Assembly: GCA_021776245.1 (NCBI GenBank)
Contig: JAJFGF010000033.1
Span: 62,001-126,000 of the forward strand
Direction of reading: 5' to 3'
Source of the DNA: Hyphococcus sp.
GTDB lineage: Bacteria > Pseudomonadota > Alphaproteobacteria > Caulobacterales > Parvularculaceae
DNA length: 64,000 bases
The notes beneath the pieces were generated by a model. It made no database searches. It was not told the origin of the DNA and saw nothing but the letters and a program-made list of their open reading frames with translations. Below, one piece after another: positions 37,275-46,133 of this stretch. Position 1 is the first letter of the stretch, and each line of letters starts with the position of its first letter. A program made the translations under genes and the position numbers.

Positions 37275-38164
37275 CGCGCGCCCCGTCCCGCCGCAAGAAA
37301 TCCGCCAACAGCGCCGCGCAGGCCAGCCGCCGCAAAATCAACCTTTGACAGGGCGACGCGCGACGCCAGCGGATCGCCTTTGCGCAACAGCTTAATCAGG
37401 CGGTCCGCAAGGTGAACAATGACAGCGGATTCCATAGCAAGACTTTTCGAGTTGAGTGCTGCGGGCAGCTTTCGCGCATCGACCATCAATGCATCACAGC
37501 CGTCAAGCATGCGATCTGAAACGCGGCGCAAGCCCGGCGTCATCGCCTCGCAGTCAATATCGTCAATCGATGCGCCCTCCTCCGCCAACCAGTCGCCAAG
37601 AACATAAACGCGATCTAGCGAGCGTTTGTCGTCGGCGCAATCCTGCAAATGGTTGACGATCTGCAGGACCGTGCACAGCGCATCGGAATAACGGTATCCC
37701 GCTTTGTCTTCGCCATGAAGATCGAGAAGAAAACGCCCGACAGGATTTGCCGATAATTCGCAATAGCCCAGTAACTCGTCCCAAGTCGCGTATCGGTTCT
37801 TTTCCGCATCCTGGACAAAGGCGGCTACAAGGTCAGACCCGTGTTTTGTCGTAACGCCGGTCGCCTTCAAACTCGCGCGCAGCGCATAGGCCTTGTCATA
37901 ACCATCGTCAAATCCCGTTTTGCCTTGCAGCGCCGCATCAAAACCGTGCAATCGCAATATTTTTTCCTGGGGCGTCAAATCCGGATTGTCTGCGATATCG
38001 TCGATCGCGCGGGCAAAGGCGTAATACGTCGCCACATGGGGGCGCAGGCGTTTAGGCAGCAGAAATGAGCCGACGGGAAAATTCTCGTCTCCAGCGCCTT
38101 TGCCCGAGGGCGTTTCCGGCGTGGCAGGCGGCGCTATTTCAGCGTTGTTCATGGTCTCGGACAT
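37271..38164 (-). CDS. hpnC: Hydroxysqualene synthase HpnC
   Basis: 297 residues, also of the squalene/phytoene-synthase fold. Motifs FARAIDDIADNPD and LQIVNHLQDCADD are the HpnC versions of the Asp-rich motifs. It converts presqualene diphosphate to hydroxysqualene. It is the first gene of the hpnC-D-E-(G) unit, with a 95-nt divergent promoter gap to hpnB. Confidence 0.95.
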   Translation of the reverse strand: MSETMNNAEIAPPATPETPSGKGAGDENFPVGSFLLPKRLRPHVATYYAFARAIDDIADNPDLTPQEKILRLHGFDAALQGKTGFDDGYDKAYALRASLKATGVTTKHGSDLVAAFVQDAEKNRYATWDELLGYCELSANPVGRFLLDLHGEDKAGYRYSDALCTVLQIVNHLQDCADDKRSLDRVYVLGDWLAEEGASIDDIDCEAMTPGLRRVSDRMLDGCDALMVDARKLPAALNSKSLAMESAVIVHLADRLIKLLRKGDPLASRVALSKVDFAAAGLRGAVGGFLAAGRGAR

Positions 38165-38259
38165 AAGGGCGCAGCTTACGGGTTTTCTTCGCTAATCCAA
38201 GCGAAAGGCGCCTCAGATCCCACCTTGGCGGCGGCCTTTTTCCCGCGTAGAGGGGGGCC

Positions 38260-39414
38260 ATGGACCTTACATTAGTGGCAGCAGCAGCACTTGGCGCCTG
38301 GCTTTTCCTGACCTTTGGTCGCGGGCAATACTGGCGCGCCTCAGAACGGCCAAAGGATGCGCCCGCGCCGCTCTCGTGGCCCGAAATTGTTGCAGTAATC
38401 CCGGCGCGTGACGAAGCGGCGACAATCGCCACGGTGATCGCAGCGCATTTGGCGAATGACTATGAAGGCAAATTTTCTGTCGTACTTGCCGATGACGGAT
38501 CCGTGGATGGGACCGCCGACATCGCGCGAAGGGCTGCAGAGGGAAAAGACCGGCCGCTCGAAATTCTTGTAACGCCGGATCTGCCGGCCGGCTGGACGGG
38601 GAAATTATGGGCGCTGGAAAGCGGCGTTCAAAAGGCAAAAGAAATCGCGCCGGGGGCTAAATATTATCTGTTCGCCGATGCGGATATTGTTCTCGCCCCC
38701 GACACGCTGCACCGGCTCGTCGCCAGGGCGGAACGTGAAAATCTGGCGCTCACTTCGCTGATGGCCCGCCTTGATGCAAAAGGTCATTGGGGCGCGCTGC
38801 TGATCCCGGCCTTTATTTATTTTTTCCAAAAACTCTATCCCTTTGCCCGTATCAATGATCCGTCTGAAAATACTGCGGGCGCCGCGGGCGGATGCATGCT
38901 CGTGCGGACCGACGCGCTGGTCGCGATTGGCGGCGTTGAGACGATCAAAGGCGCGCTCATTGACGATTGCGCATTGGCGCGGCGCATAAAAGACATAACA
39001 CCATCGACAAAAATTTGGCTTGGCCTTGCGGAGGACGAAGCGACCAGCCTGCGCGATAATTCCTCGCTTTCCGCCATCTGGACCATGGTCGCCCGCACCG
39101 CTTACGCACAGCTGGGGTATTCGCCGCTATTGCTGGCAGGCGCGACAATCGCCATGGCGCTCATCTATCTTGTCCCGCCATTGATCATCCTGACGATCGC
39201 ATCACACTGGTCAATGATTGCGATTTATTATGCGCTGATTGCCTGGGCGTTGATGGCCTATACTTATTGGCCAACATTGAAACTCTATGATCGGCCGCCC
39301 TGGGAGGCTGCGTTCCTGCCCGCCTCCGCGGCGCTCTATACGGCAATGATGATTTCTTCTGCATTGCGCCACTGGCAAGGGCAAGGCGGCCGATGGAAGG
39401 GCCGAACCTATTGA
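38260..39414 (+). CDS. hpnB: Hopene-associated glycosyltransferase HpnB
   Basis: 384 residues. An N-terminal anchor helix (3-20), a family 2 GT-A domain (VIPARDEAATIATVI; VLADDGSVDGTAD; Asp140-Ala-Asp142 in LFADADIVLAP) and three C-terminal helices. HpnB is always found with hopanoid genes but its exact acceptor is unsettled. The 3' end overlaps a convergent PhyH gene by seven bases. Confidence 0.9.
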   Translation: MDLTLVAAAALGAWLFLTFGRGQYWRASERPKDAPAPLSWPEIVAVIPARDEAATIATVIAAHLANDYEGKFSVVLADDGSVDGTADIARRAAEGKDRPLEILVTPDLPAGWTGKLWALESGVQKAKEIAPGAKYYLFADADIVLAPDTLHRLVARAERENLALTSLMARLDAKGHWGALLIPAFIYFFQKLYPFARINDPSENTAGAAGGCMLVRTDALVAIGGVETIKGALIDDCALARRIKDITPSTKIWLGLAEDEATSLRDNSSLSAIWTMVARTAYAQLGYSPLLLAGATIAMALIYLVPPLIILTIASHWSMIAIYYALIAWALMAYTYWPTLKLYDRPPWEAAFLPASAALYTAMMISSALRHWQGQGGRWKGRTY

Positions 39415-40286
39415 TCCAGCATCTTGCGCGGATGAACACCGTCCACATACCCCATAAAGGGCGGACAGATAGAATATCCAATCAACTCTTGCGCGCGTTT
39501 GGGCAATATGCGCGCAATTGCCGGCGGCACGGCGAGCGCCATATTCTCTAGCTGCCGGGTCCAGCCCGGACAATATTGCGGCGTGATGATCAATCGCGGC
39601 TTTTCTGATCTATTGGCCCCGCCGCGATGCCACATGGTTCCTTTGGCAAGCATCAGTGAGCCTGCAGGCATCATAATTTTTACGGCGTCGTCCCGTGCGC
39701 CCGGATCGCTGCTCGCGTCGCGTACCGTTCTGTCGCCAAAGCTCGCTTCTCCAACAGCGCCGTCGATCATATCATCCGGCCACAGATGGCTTCCGGGTAA
39801 TATCTCGGTCGCGCCGTTATTCTCGGTCATATTATCCAGAGCCCAGAATGTGCTGACCCCGAGCGAGGGACGCGGACGCGGCCATTGGAAATGACTGTCG
39901 TCGAAATGCCAGGGCTGGGCGGTTTCACCGGGATGAAGATTAATTGCAAGGCAGGCCGACAACAGACAGTCCGCCCCAAGGTCGGCTTCAACAAAGGCGA
40001 GCGCCAGAGGGTGAATAACGAGATCGGCAAATACGGGCGATTTTGCGAGCATAGCGTAGACGCGGTTTGATTTCAGCCCTTCGAAATCATTTCGGCCGGT
40101 AATGTCAGCGGCCAGATATGGCGTGAGGGCGTTACGTATCTCCGTCAGCTCAGCCGCAGGCAAAATATTTTCGAAAATGATATAGCCGTCGCGATCAAAT
40201 TGCGCGCGCCAATCGTCAAATGACCGGCCTTCAAGCCAGCAATCCAGGCCGCCTCGTTGAATCATCGCGTCGCGATCCGCCATCAT
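39408..40286 (-). CDS. PhyH-family 2OG-Fe(II) dioxygenase
   Basis: 292 residues from ATG 40284-40286 after GGGAG; a longer frame upstream runs into the stress-protein gene and is less likely. Iron ligands His127-x-Asp129 (PWHFDDSHF) and His220 (GTMWHRGGANRS), with Arg231 (KPRLIITPQY) for 2-oxoglutarate, are all intact, and the FWALDNMTENNGATEILPGSH segment is typical of phytanoyl-CoA dioxygenases. It sits between hpnB and hpnA. Hydroxylation of a hopanoid or fatty acyl group is a natural guess but is inferred from context alone. Confidence 0.85.
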   Translation of the reverse strand: MMADRDAMIQRGGLDCWLEGRSFDDWRAQFDRDGYIIFENILPAAELTEIRNALTPYLAADITGRNDFEGLKSNRVYAMLAKSPVFADLVIHPLALAFVEADLGADCLLSACLAINLHPGETAQPWHFDDSHFQWPRPRPSLGVSTFWALDNMTENNGATEILPGSHLWPDDMIDGAVGEASFGDRTVRDASSDPGARDDAVKIMMPAGSLMLAKGTMWHRGGANRSEKPRLIITPQYCPGWTRQLENMALAVPPAIARILPKRAQELIGYSICPPFMGYVDGVHPRKMLDQ

Positions 40287-40371
40287 CAATCTCCCGGCTG
40301 CATTGTTGCGCAGTGTGGAGATAAATAAAACGACTTTTGGCGCCCGACACCAGTCTCTTAACCGCCAGCAA

Positions 40372-40851
40372 TCACGCAAGCGTCGATGCAAAGGCTTTTG
40401 TCACCAGAAAGACCGCGCAGGGCGCCTCGCGCACCAGTTCTCTGGAAGCGCTGCCCTGAAACAGGGTGTTCCAGAAATTGCGCTGATGTGAGCCTGTCAC
40501 AATAAGGTCGGCACCGATTTTCAATGCATATTCTGCAGTGGCGTCAGCCGGGTCGCCATCGAGCATCACCGGCTTTGCGCCCGGTGCGTGTTTTGCGGCG
40601 ATTTCCGCAAGCCGGTTTTGGCAGCTTTCGCGCCCGGCGCGATGTTGCTCCACGGCCGCCTGGCTGACAACGGACGAACTTGCGGCGATCTCAGCGGAAA
40701 AGGTCGGCGTTACCGCGCTGACCGACGGCCAGACCGAAACGACCTGCAGTCCGGCGCCGTCCTTTTGCGCCAGACTTTGCGCCGCTTTTAAGACGCCAAC
40801 GGCCAAATCATCATCGACATCAATGGCCGCAACAATGCTTTTGAATTGCAT
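40372..40851 (-). CDS. Universal stress protein (UspA family)
   Basis: 159 residues, one Usp domain. It begins with FKSIVAAIDVDDDLA and ends with the ATP-site motif region GSHQRNFWNTLFQGSASRELV plus CAVFLV. This fits the ATP-binding class (G-x2-G-like spacing partly altered: GSHQRN instead of GSHGRS), so ATP binding may be weakened. It is transcribed with the PhyH gene downstream and the hpnA gene upstream. Its role here is unclear. Confidence 0.88.
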   Translation of the reverse strand: MQFKSIVAAIDVDDDLAVGVLKAAQSLAQKDGAGLQVVSVWPSVSAVTPTFSAEIAASSSVVSQAAVEQHRAGRESCQNRLAEIAAKHAPGAKPVMLDGDPADATAEYALKIGADLIVTGSHQRNFWNTLFQGSASRELVREAPCAVFLVTKAFASTLA

Positions 40852-40936
40852 GAACGCTCTCCTTTATTCGCGCCCCAAACCAGATATGGGTTGAGCGAGA
40901 CAGCACCAGGATGAGACATGACGCCGCGAAAGCAAC

Positions 40937-41920
40937 TTATTTCAGAAAGCCTTGTGATTCAAACCACGCGACAGTGTGATTGAGCGCTTGTTGAACCGGC
41001 GCAGCCTCCCAGCCCAGTTCCGATTTCGCTTTTTCACTCGAAAACGACACCTGGCGCCCAGCGAGGCGAACGCCGGTCAATGGCGCCTTGGGCGCTTTCC
41101 CGGTAATCGCGGCAACAATTTTCGTGTCAATCACACCGGCGGCGAGGGCTGCCCAATATGGCAATCGGGTTTTCGGCGTTTTGCGCCCGCTGGCCTCGGT
41201 GATCATCGCCAAAAGTTTTATCATTGCGAGATTCTCGCCGCCGAGAAGATAACGCTCGCCCGTGCGCCCCTTGTCGCGTATTGCGATTAAACCCTCTGCG
41301 AGACTTTCCACCGGCACAAAGTTCAAGATGCAATCGATATAGGCAGGCGTTTTACCATTGGCGAAATCAAGGATCATCTGCGTCGGCGGCGTCAGGCTGT
41401 CATCTCCGGCGCCGAGGGGCTCGGTGGGCATGGCGATCATCGCATCAAGCCCGTCCCTCGCCGCCTCTTCAACGATCTGCTCCGCCAATAATTTTGATCG
41501 CGGATAGGGCCCAAGCATGTCACCGGGCGCCAAACGCAGCTTCTCATCCGCAGTCGATGGGCCGATGGGTGTTTTTTCTCCGACAAGCGTCGTCAGGCTT
41601 GAACAATGAATGAAACGGCGAATGCCTTCTGCCATGGCCGCATCAACAACAATCTGCGTGCCCCTTCGGTTCACGTCATCAACGAGCGACAGATCCCGCG
41701 CCCAGAGTTGCGCATATCCTGCAAGATGGAAAACGTCTGTGACATTTTCCATCGCCCGGGCCACGGCATCGGCGTCCATAACGGAGCCTTGAACGTCATC
41801 ATCATGCATCGGCGCCGCAAGATCGAAGCTGCGGACGCGTGCTCCGCCATTGCGAAGCATCGCTACGAGATATTTGCCGACAAAACCGCCGCCGCCGGTA
41901 ACAAGCGTTATTTCGCTCAC
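40937..41920 (-). CDS. hpnA: Hopanoid-associated sugar epimerase HpnA
   Basis: 327 residues, extended SDR. NAD site GGGGFVG (9-15), catalytic Tyr139-x3-Lys143 (GPYPRSKLLAEQ), and NFVPVESLAEGLIAI as in NAD-dependent epimerases of hopanoid loci. The GTG start overlaps the upstream lipoprotein stop (GTGA). It could act on the ribose-derived or sugar head group of extended hopanoids. Assignment to HpnA rests on family likeness and on the neighbouring hpn genes. Confidence 0.85.
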   Translation of the reverse strand: MSEITLVTGGGGFVGKYLVAMLRNGGARVRSFDLAAPMHDDDVQGSVMDADAVARAMENVTDVFHLAGYAQLWARDLSLVDDVNRRGTQIVVDAAMAEGIRRFIHCSSLTTLVGEKTPIGPSTADEKLRLAPGDMLGPYPRSKLLAEQIVEEAARDGLDAMIAMPTEPLGAGDDSLTPPTQMILDFANGKTPAYIDCILNFVPVESLAEGLIAIRDKGRTGERYLLGGENLAMIKLLAMITEASGRKTPKTRLPYWAALAAGVIDTKIVAAITGKAPKAPLTGVRLAGRQVSFSSEKAKSELGWEAAPVQQALNHTVAWFESQGFLK

Positions 41921-42996
41921 ACCGCCTCACGGCAGACGAGAACGCCTTCATCGGTGACCGAACCGGCAACAAGGCCATAAGGCGTTTCAACGGCGATCGT
42001 CGCCGCGCTAAAAAGCCGGCCGGCAGGATCGTCAAACAGGATTTCAATCGCGCCCGTATCCGGATTGACTTTCACGATCCGCGATGGCGCTTTGCCGACG
42101 CCCATTTTCCGGTTGAGCCCCAGGCGCCAGAGCGATGGATGCACCGCCGCAACAATGTCGCCATCACCGGCAATCGAAAGATTGTCGGGGCCCCCGGGAA
42201 TGTCGAAACGAGCGAATTCTTCAACGGCCCCTGATCGTTCTTTCAACAGCAAAATGGTATTTTCACGCGTCGCCGCCATCGCAATCATTCCGTCCGCTGT
42301 CTGCGCCAGCCCGTTGGCAAAGCCCGCCCGGTCATAGACTCGGCGATCGCGCCCCAACGCCAACCCGCTGCGCTTTAAGTTGAAAATATCTTCAATTCCC
42401 GCACGCCAATCACAGCGCCCATGATCGAAGCTGGTAAATGTCTGCTGCATTGTCACAAGAACATCATTTGCCGCGCATGGCGCATCATCAACGGCGCCGG
42501 CGAACGCGTCGCCGCCGGCGCCAATGCGCTGCAAACGCGGCAACATCTCCCATTTGTTATTCAGCCGCTGATAGGTGCGGTTGATAAAGACCAGTTCATC
42601 ATTGTGCGCGTCATAGGAAATTCCGTGCGGTCTGAGGCCGCCAGCAATATCGCCCGGCGCCGTCAGAGGCTTTGCCGAAATTGATGACGCGCCGACCGTA
42701 AAAATATCGCTCAGCGCTGCGCTGTAAACGCCGCCATTGGGAATGGTCAACTGCCGCCGTTTTGCGGCTTTTTCTGCAGCGCGCCGATCATAGGCTGAAA
42801 AAAACAGACGTTTACCGGCGCCGTCATATGCAAAATCTTCAGCGCCGCTGATCGAAGCGCCGGTTTCAACGTCAATCAATGCAACCCTTTTGCACTCATC
42901 AGCCCTGTAGCGGACATCCGCGATCTCTTCCCTGGCGCAACCGCCGAGAAAAAAAAGCACTGCAGCGCCCAATATTTCAGGCCGCATTTTCCCCAT
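41917..42996 (-). CDS. Paraoxonase-like beta-propeller lipoprotein
   Basis: 359 residues from the ATG at 42994-42996, after GAGGGGG; a long frame upstream lies inside the sulfotransferase gene and is discarded. Residues 1-20 form a lipoprotein signal (MRPEILGAAVLFFLGGC, lipobox LGGC). The mature part resembles six-bladed propellers of the arylesterase/paraoxonase/SMP-30 kind: LRPHGISYDAHNDELVFINR matches the PON motif with its His, and GGPDNLSIAGDGDIV follows. It likely is a membrane-bound lactonase or esterase. It overlaps the sulfotransferase by 20 nt and hpnA by four, so all three are coupled. Confidence 0.75.
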   Translation of the reverse strand: MGKMRPEILGAAVLFFLGGCAREEIADVRYRADECKRVALIDVETGASISGAEDFAYDGAGKRLFFSAYDRRAAEKAAKRRQLTIPNGGVYSAALSDIFTVGASSISAKPLTAPGDIAGGLRPHGISYDAHNDELVFINRTYQRLNNKWEMLPRLQRIGAGGDAFAGAVDDAPCAANDVLVTMQQTFTSFDHGRCDWRAGIEDIFNLKRSGLALGRDRRVYDRAGFANGLAQTADGMIAMAATRENTILLLKERSGAVEEFARFDIPGGPDNLSIAGDGDIVAAVHPSLWRLGLNRKMGVGKAPSRIVKVNPDTGAIEILFDDPAGRLFSAATIAVETPYGLVAGSVTDEGVLVCREAV

Positions 42997-44125
42997 GTCG
43001 CGCCCCCTCACCCGGCCCTGACTCCGGCTCTGACGCCGGCTCTGGCCCCGGCCGTTGATATCCCCATTTCTCGATGAAATAGCCGAGGCGCTTTTCAACC
43101 TTTGCAGCGGCGGCGTCGGAATAGGAAAAGCTATTTTTCTTGAAGCCGGCGACAGATGCAAGATAAGCCTCAAACGCCTCCCGGGAATCCTCAAACCCCT
43201 GAAAACCAAGGGCGGAATAGCATTTTTCGACAGCCCGAACAGGATCGGCGTCAAGTTCCTCATAGCGCAATTCGATCAATTGTTCATCACTCACATGAGC
43301 GGCGTCACGCTCATAGGCCCGCATTATCCGATCATAAATCGTCAATATTGTTTCATCGATGTCCACATGATCGTAACCCTGCAGCGCAAACTGTTTCAAA
43401 AGTTTTTGATAGAAGTTCCGCATCGAAACAAATACATCATAGGGATTGCGATGGATGTGAATGAATTTTGCATTCGGGAACATCTCTCGCAACATCGCCA
43501 GGCGGCCGGTATAGACCGGGTTTTTTATCAAAATCGGTTTTTCGCCCTGATGGAGATATAGTTTACGCAAGAAATAGGTGAATTGTTTTTGCCAGCCGCG
43601 AATATCTGCGGTCGAACAACCGTCAAAAAATAAACCGCGTTGGACATTTTCCGCAAAGGCGCGCGGAAAATAAATGCCGTGAAAAAATGAGACTTCCGAC
43701 ATGTTTGCTATCGCGAATTCATCTTCCTGCGGACTGTCGGGACGGACGGGAATATTGTCTATAAAGCGCCGCGCGGGCAGCGCACGCTCCAAAAGAGGTC
43801 TAAAGAGGCTGGCAATTCCAAAAAGGTCCCATGGGAGCCCAGTGGCTATTGGCGGCACGAACCCCCATGCGCCGCTTTGACACATGATATTGTATAGATG
43901 CGTCGTGCCGGACCGCCAGTGGCCGAGGATGAAAACCGGGGCGGGCATGTCGTCAATCTTTGGCAGTCTGCTTTCCATCAGCAGGCGCTCCGCGGTGGAA
44001 AACGGCCAACGCGCCAGTGCCGCGCCAGCGATGCCGGCGGTGGCAAGGGGTTTTTCCGGCAGGCCGGACCGGCTCATGACTGTCGCGAGGGTGCCGAGAT
44101 TTGCTCCGCTTAAGGGATGCGCCAT
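42977..44125 (-). CDS. Sulfotransferase
   Basis: 382 residues from the ATG at 44125, preceded by AAGGA; TTG and ATG codons a few triplets upstream are alternatives. PAPS-binding motifs are clear: 5'-phosphosulfate loop FILGHWRSGTTHL (about residue 65) and 3'-phosphate motif FIHIHRNPYDVFVSMR. It transfers sulfate to an unknown acceptor. The C-terminal tail is low-complexity (Pro, Glu, Gly, Ser) and overlaps the next gene. Coupling to a paraoxonase-like lipoprotein and HpnA suggests a lipid or sugar acceptor. Confidence 0.88.
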   Translation of the reverse strand: MAHPLSGANLGTLATVMSRSGLPEKPLATAGIAGAALARWPFSTAERLLMESRLPKIDDMPAPVFILGHWRSGTTHLYNIMCQSGAWGFVPPIATGLPWDLFGIASLFRPLLERALPARRFIDNIPVRPDSPQEDEFAIANMSEVSFFHGIYFPRAFAENVQRGLFFDGCSTADIRGWQKQFTYFLRKLYLHQGEKPILIKNPVYTGRLAMLREMFPNAKFIHIHRNPYDVFVSMRNFYQKLLKQFALQGYDHVDIDETILTIYDRIMRAYERDAAHVSDEQLIELRYEELDADPVRAVEKCYSALGFQGFEDSREAFEAYLASVAGFKKNSFSYSDAAAAKVEKRLGYFIEKWGYQRPGPEPASEPESGPGEGARHGENAA

Positions 44126-44372
44126 AAATCCTTCCATTTCCTCCAACTGACCTGCGCCGGATGTAGCCCAGACATTGGCTTATTTCCAGAACGGCGGACC
44201 CGCGCTATATCGATTAATTCCACCGGCGCGCCTAAAAAAAGCCATTTCCCGGCTTATGATTAACCAAGCCTTGAGAAGGCAAGCGGAATATTAACCCGGC
44301 GGGCCATGCTGGCCAGAGCTGGCGCAGGACAGCGGCCGCAAGTAACTTGGCGTAACATCAGCGAGAGCAGTT

Positions 44373-46133
44373 TTGCGAGTCCGGCGGTCTGTCATTTTTT
44401 TCAGCATGATATGGAGCGCCCTTCTTGGCCTTGCGCCGGTTATCGCTGCAGCCGCCGAGGATTATCAGGTCTCAATCGAAGGCGCGCCGGCCGATCTCAA
44501 AGAAAAGCTTGAGATCATCTCCAGGCTGAAAAAAAACCAGCGCGATTATCCGACAATTGCAGCGCTGCGCCGCGCCGCGCAGCGGGACGCCGAAGCCTTT
44601 GAAGATGCGCTGAAAGCTGCGGGCTATTATGCAGGCTCGGCAAAGGCCGGTTTAGCGCCTGGAGAAAATGGCGCGCCGACTCAGGTGACATTCAATATTG
44701 AACCGGGCGCAGCGTTTACGGTTTCCGACTATGAAATCCTTTATCAGGACGAACACGAAAACCGGCCAATGACCCTCGCTGACGCCGGCATGACCGGCGA
44801 TGGTTCAGCAGCCGGCGCGGCATTGCGCGACACGCATCGGCAATTTCTCAATTACCTTTGGGAAAACGGATACCCGGCAGCCCAGATTATCTCCCGGCGC
44901 GCAATCGCCAATCTGGAAACAGAGACCGCTCACGCTGTTTTTATTTTCGAAAGCGGGCCAAAGGCCAGATTTGGCGAATCTCGAATTAGCGGCGCCGTCA
45001 AAACCAAACCGTCTTATTTGCGCAAACTGATCAACTGGGAGGAAGGCGAGGATTTCGAGCGCTCGAAACTCGTCGCCTATCGCGACCGGCTTTCAAAGTC
45101 CGGCCTCTTTTCCAAAATCGACGTAGCGCCGGGAGCGCCAGATGACACAGGCGCAGCGCCTGTTCTGATTAACCTGGCTGAGCGCAAGCGGCGCACGATT
45201 GGCGCAGGCGTATCTTTTTCAACATCAGAAGGCCCGGGCGGACGTATATTTTTCGAAAATCGCAATATCTTCGGAAACGCCGAAAATTTTCGCATTGAAT
45301 TGACCGGATCACAATACGAGCAGGCGATCAATTTCGATATTGTAAAACCACTGCCCCGCTTGCCCGGTCAAGCCATCACAAATGTCAAATTCTCAAATGA
45401 GACTACTGACGCATTTGACGCCCGCTCATTTTCGGTGACCGGCGGGCTTTCAAAAAAATGGCTCGACGATAACTTTCAAACCACCGCAGCTATGACGCTG
45501 GAAACTTCGAATGTAAAAACCAATGGAGTCGAAGAGCGCACATATTTCGTGTCAGCGCCGATAACCGTCGGCTGGAATTCCGAAAACGATCTATTAAATC
45601 CCACCAAAGGCGTACGGGCGTCCTGGACCGTAACGCCCTATACAGGAACGGACAGCTTTACCCAAAGCGAGATCATTGCACGAAGCCGCATCAATTTCGG
45701 CGCCCAGGATCGATTTACATTAGCTGCCCGAGGCGCGCTCGGCGCCACATTTGGCGCCGCTCTTTTTGAACTGCCCGCCAACAAACGGTTTTACGCGGGC
45801 GGCGGCGGATCAGTCCGCGGCTTTGGATTTCAAGAAGCCGGGCCGCTGGATGCTGAGAACAAACCCATCGGCGGGCTCTCCCTGATTGAAGGCGCTGTCG
45901 AGGCAAGGGCAAAAATTTCGCAAAACATTCAGCTCGCGGCATTTGCCGACGCGGGTTCCGTATCATCATCCACTTTACCGAATTTTGATGGCGGATTCTT
46001 TGTCGGTTATGGCGGAGGCGTGCGATATTTCACGCCGATCGGGCCAATCCGCGTGGATGTCGCCTTTCCGCTAAACCAGCGCCCGACCGACCGCGCCTAT
46101 CAGATCTTCATTGCCCTGGGGCAGCCCTTTTGA
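44373..46133 (+). CDS. tamA: Translocation and assembly module TamA
   Basis: 586 residues (E. coli TamA 577). A TTG at 44373 gives a proper signal peptide with basic start (MRVRRSVIFF...) and AAAA cleavage region; an ATG at 44406 gives a signal without basic residues and is less likely. Three POTRA-like domains (about 30-260) precede an Omp85 beta-barrel ending in YQIFIALGQPF with the typical C-terminal aromatic. LLNPTKGVRASWTVTPYTG and GGGGSVRGFGFQEAGP are Omp85 hallmarks. The preceding 247-nt divergent gap is its promoter region. It is coupled to tamB by TGATG. Confidence 0.95.
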   Translation: MRVRRSVIFFSMIWSALLGLAPVIAAAAEDYQVSIEGAPADLKEKLEIISRLKKNQRDYPTIAALRRAAQRDAEAFEDALKAAGYYAGSAKAGLAPGENGAPTQVTFNIEPGAAFTVSDYEILYQDEHENRPMTLADAGMTGDGSAAGAALRDTHRQFLNYLWENGYPAAQIISRRAIANLETETAHAVFIFESGPKARFGESRISGAVKTKPSYLRKLINWEEGEDFERSKLVAYRDRLSKSGLFSKIDVAPGAPDDTGAAPVLINLAERKRRTIGAGVSFSTSEGPGGRIFFENRNIFGNAENFRIELTGSQYEQAINFDIVKPLPRLPGQAITNVKFSNETTDAFDARSFSVTGGLSKKWLDDNFQTTAAMTLETSNVKTNGVEERTYFVSAPITVGWNSENDLLNPTKGVRASWTVTPYTGTDSFTQSEIIARSRINFGAQDRFTLAARGALGATFGAALFELPANKRFYAGGGGSVRGFGFQEAGPLDAENKPIGGLSLIEGAVEARAKISQNIQLAAFADAGSVSSSTLPNFDGGFFVGYGGGVRYFTPIGPIRVDVAFPLNQRPTDRAYQIFIALGQPF

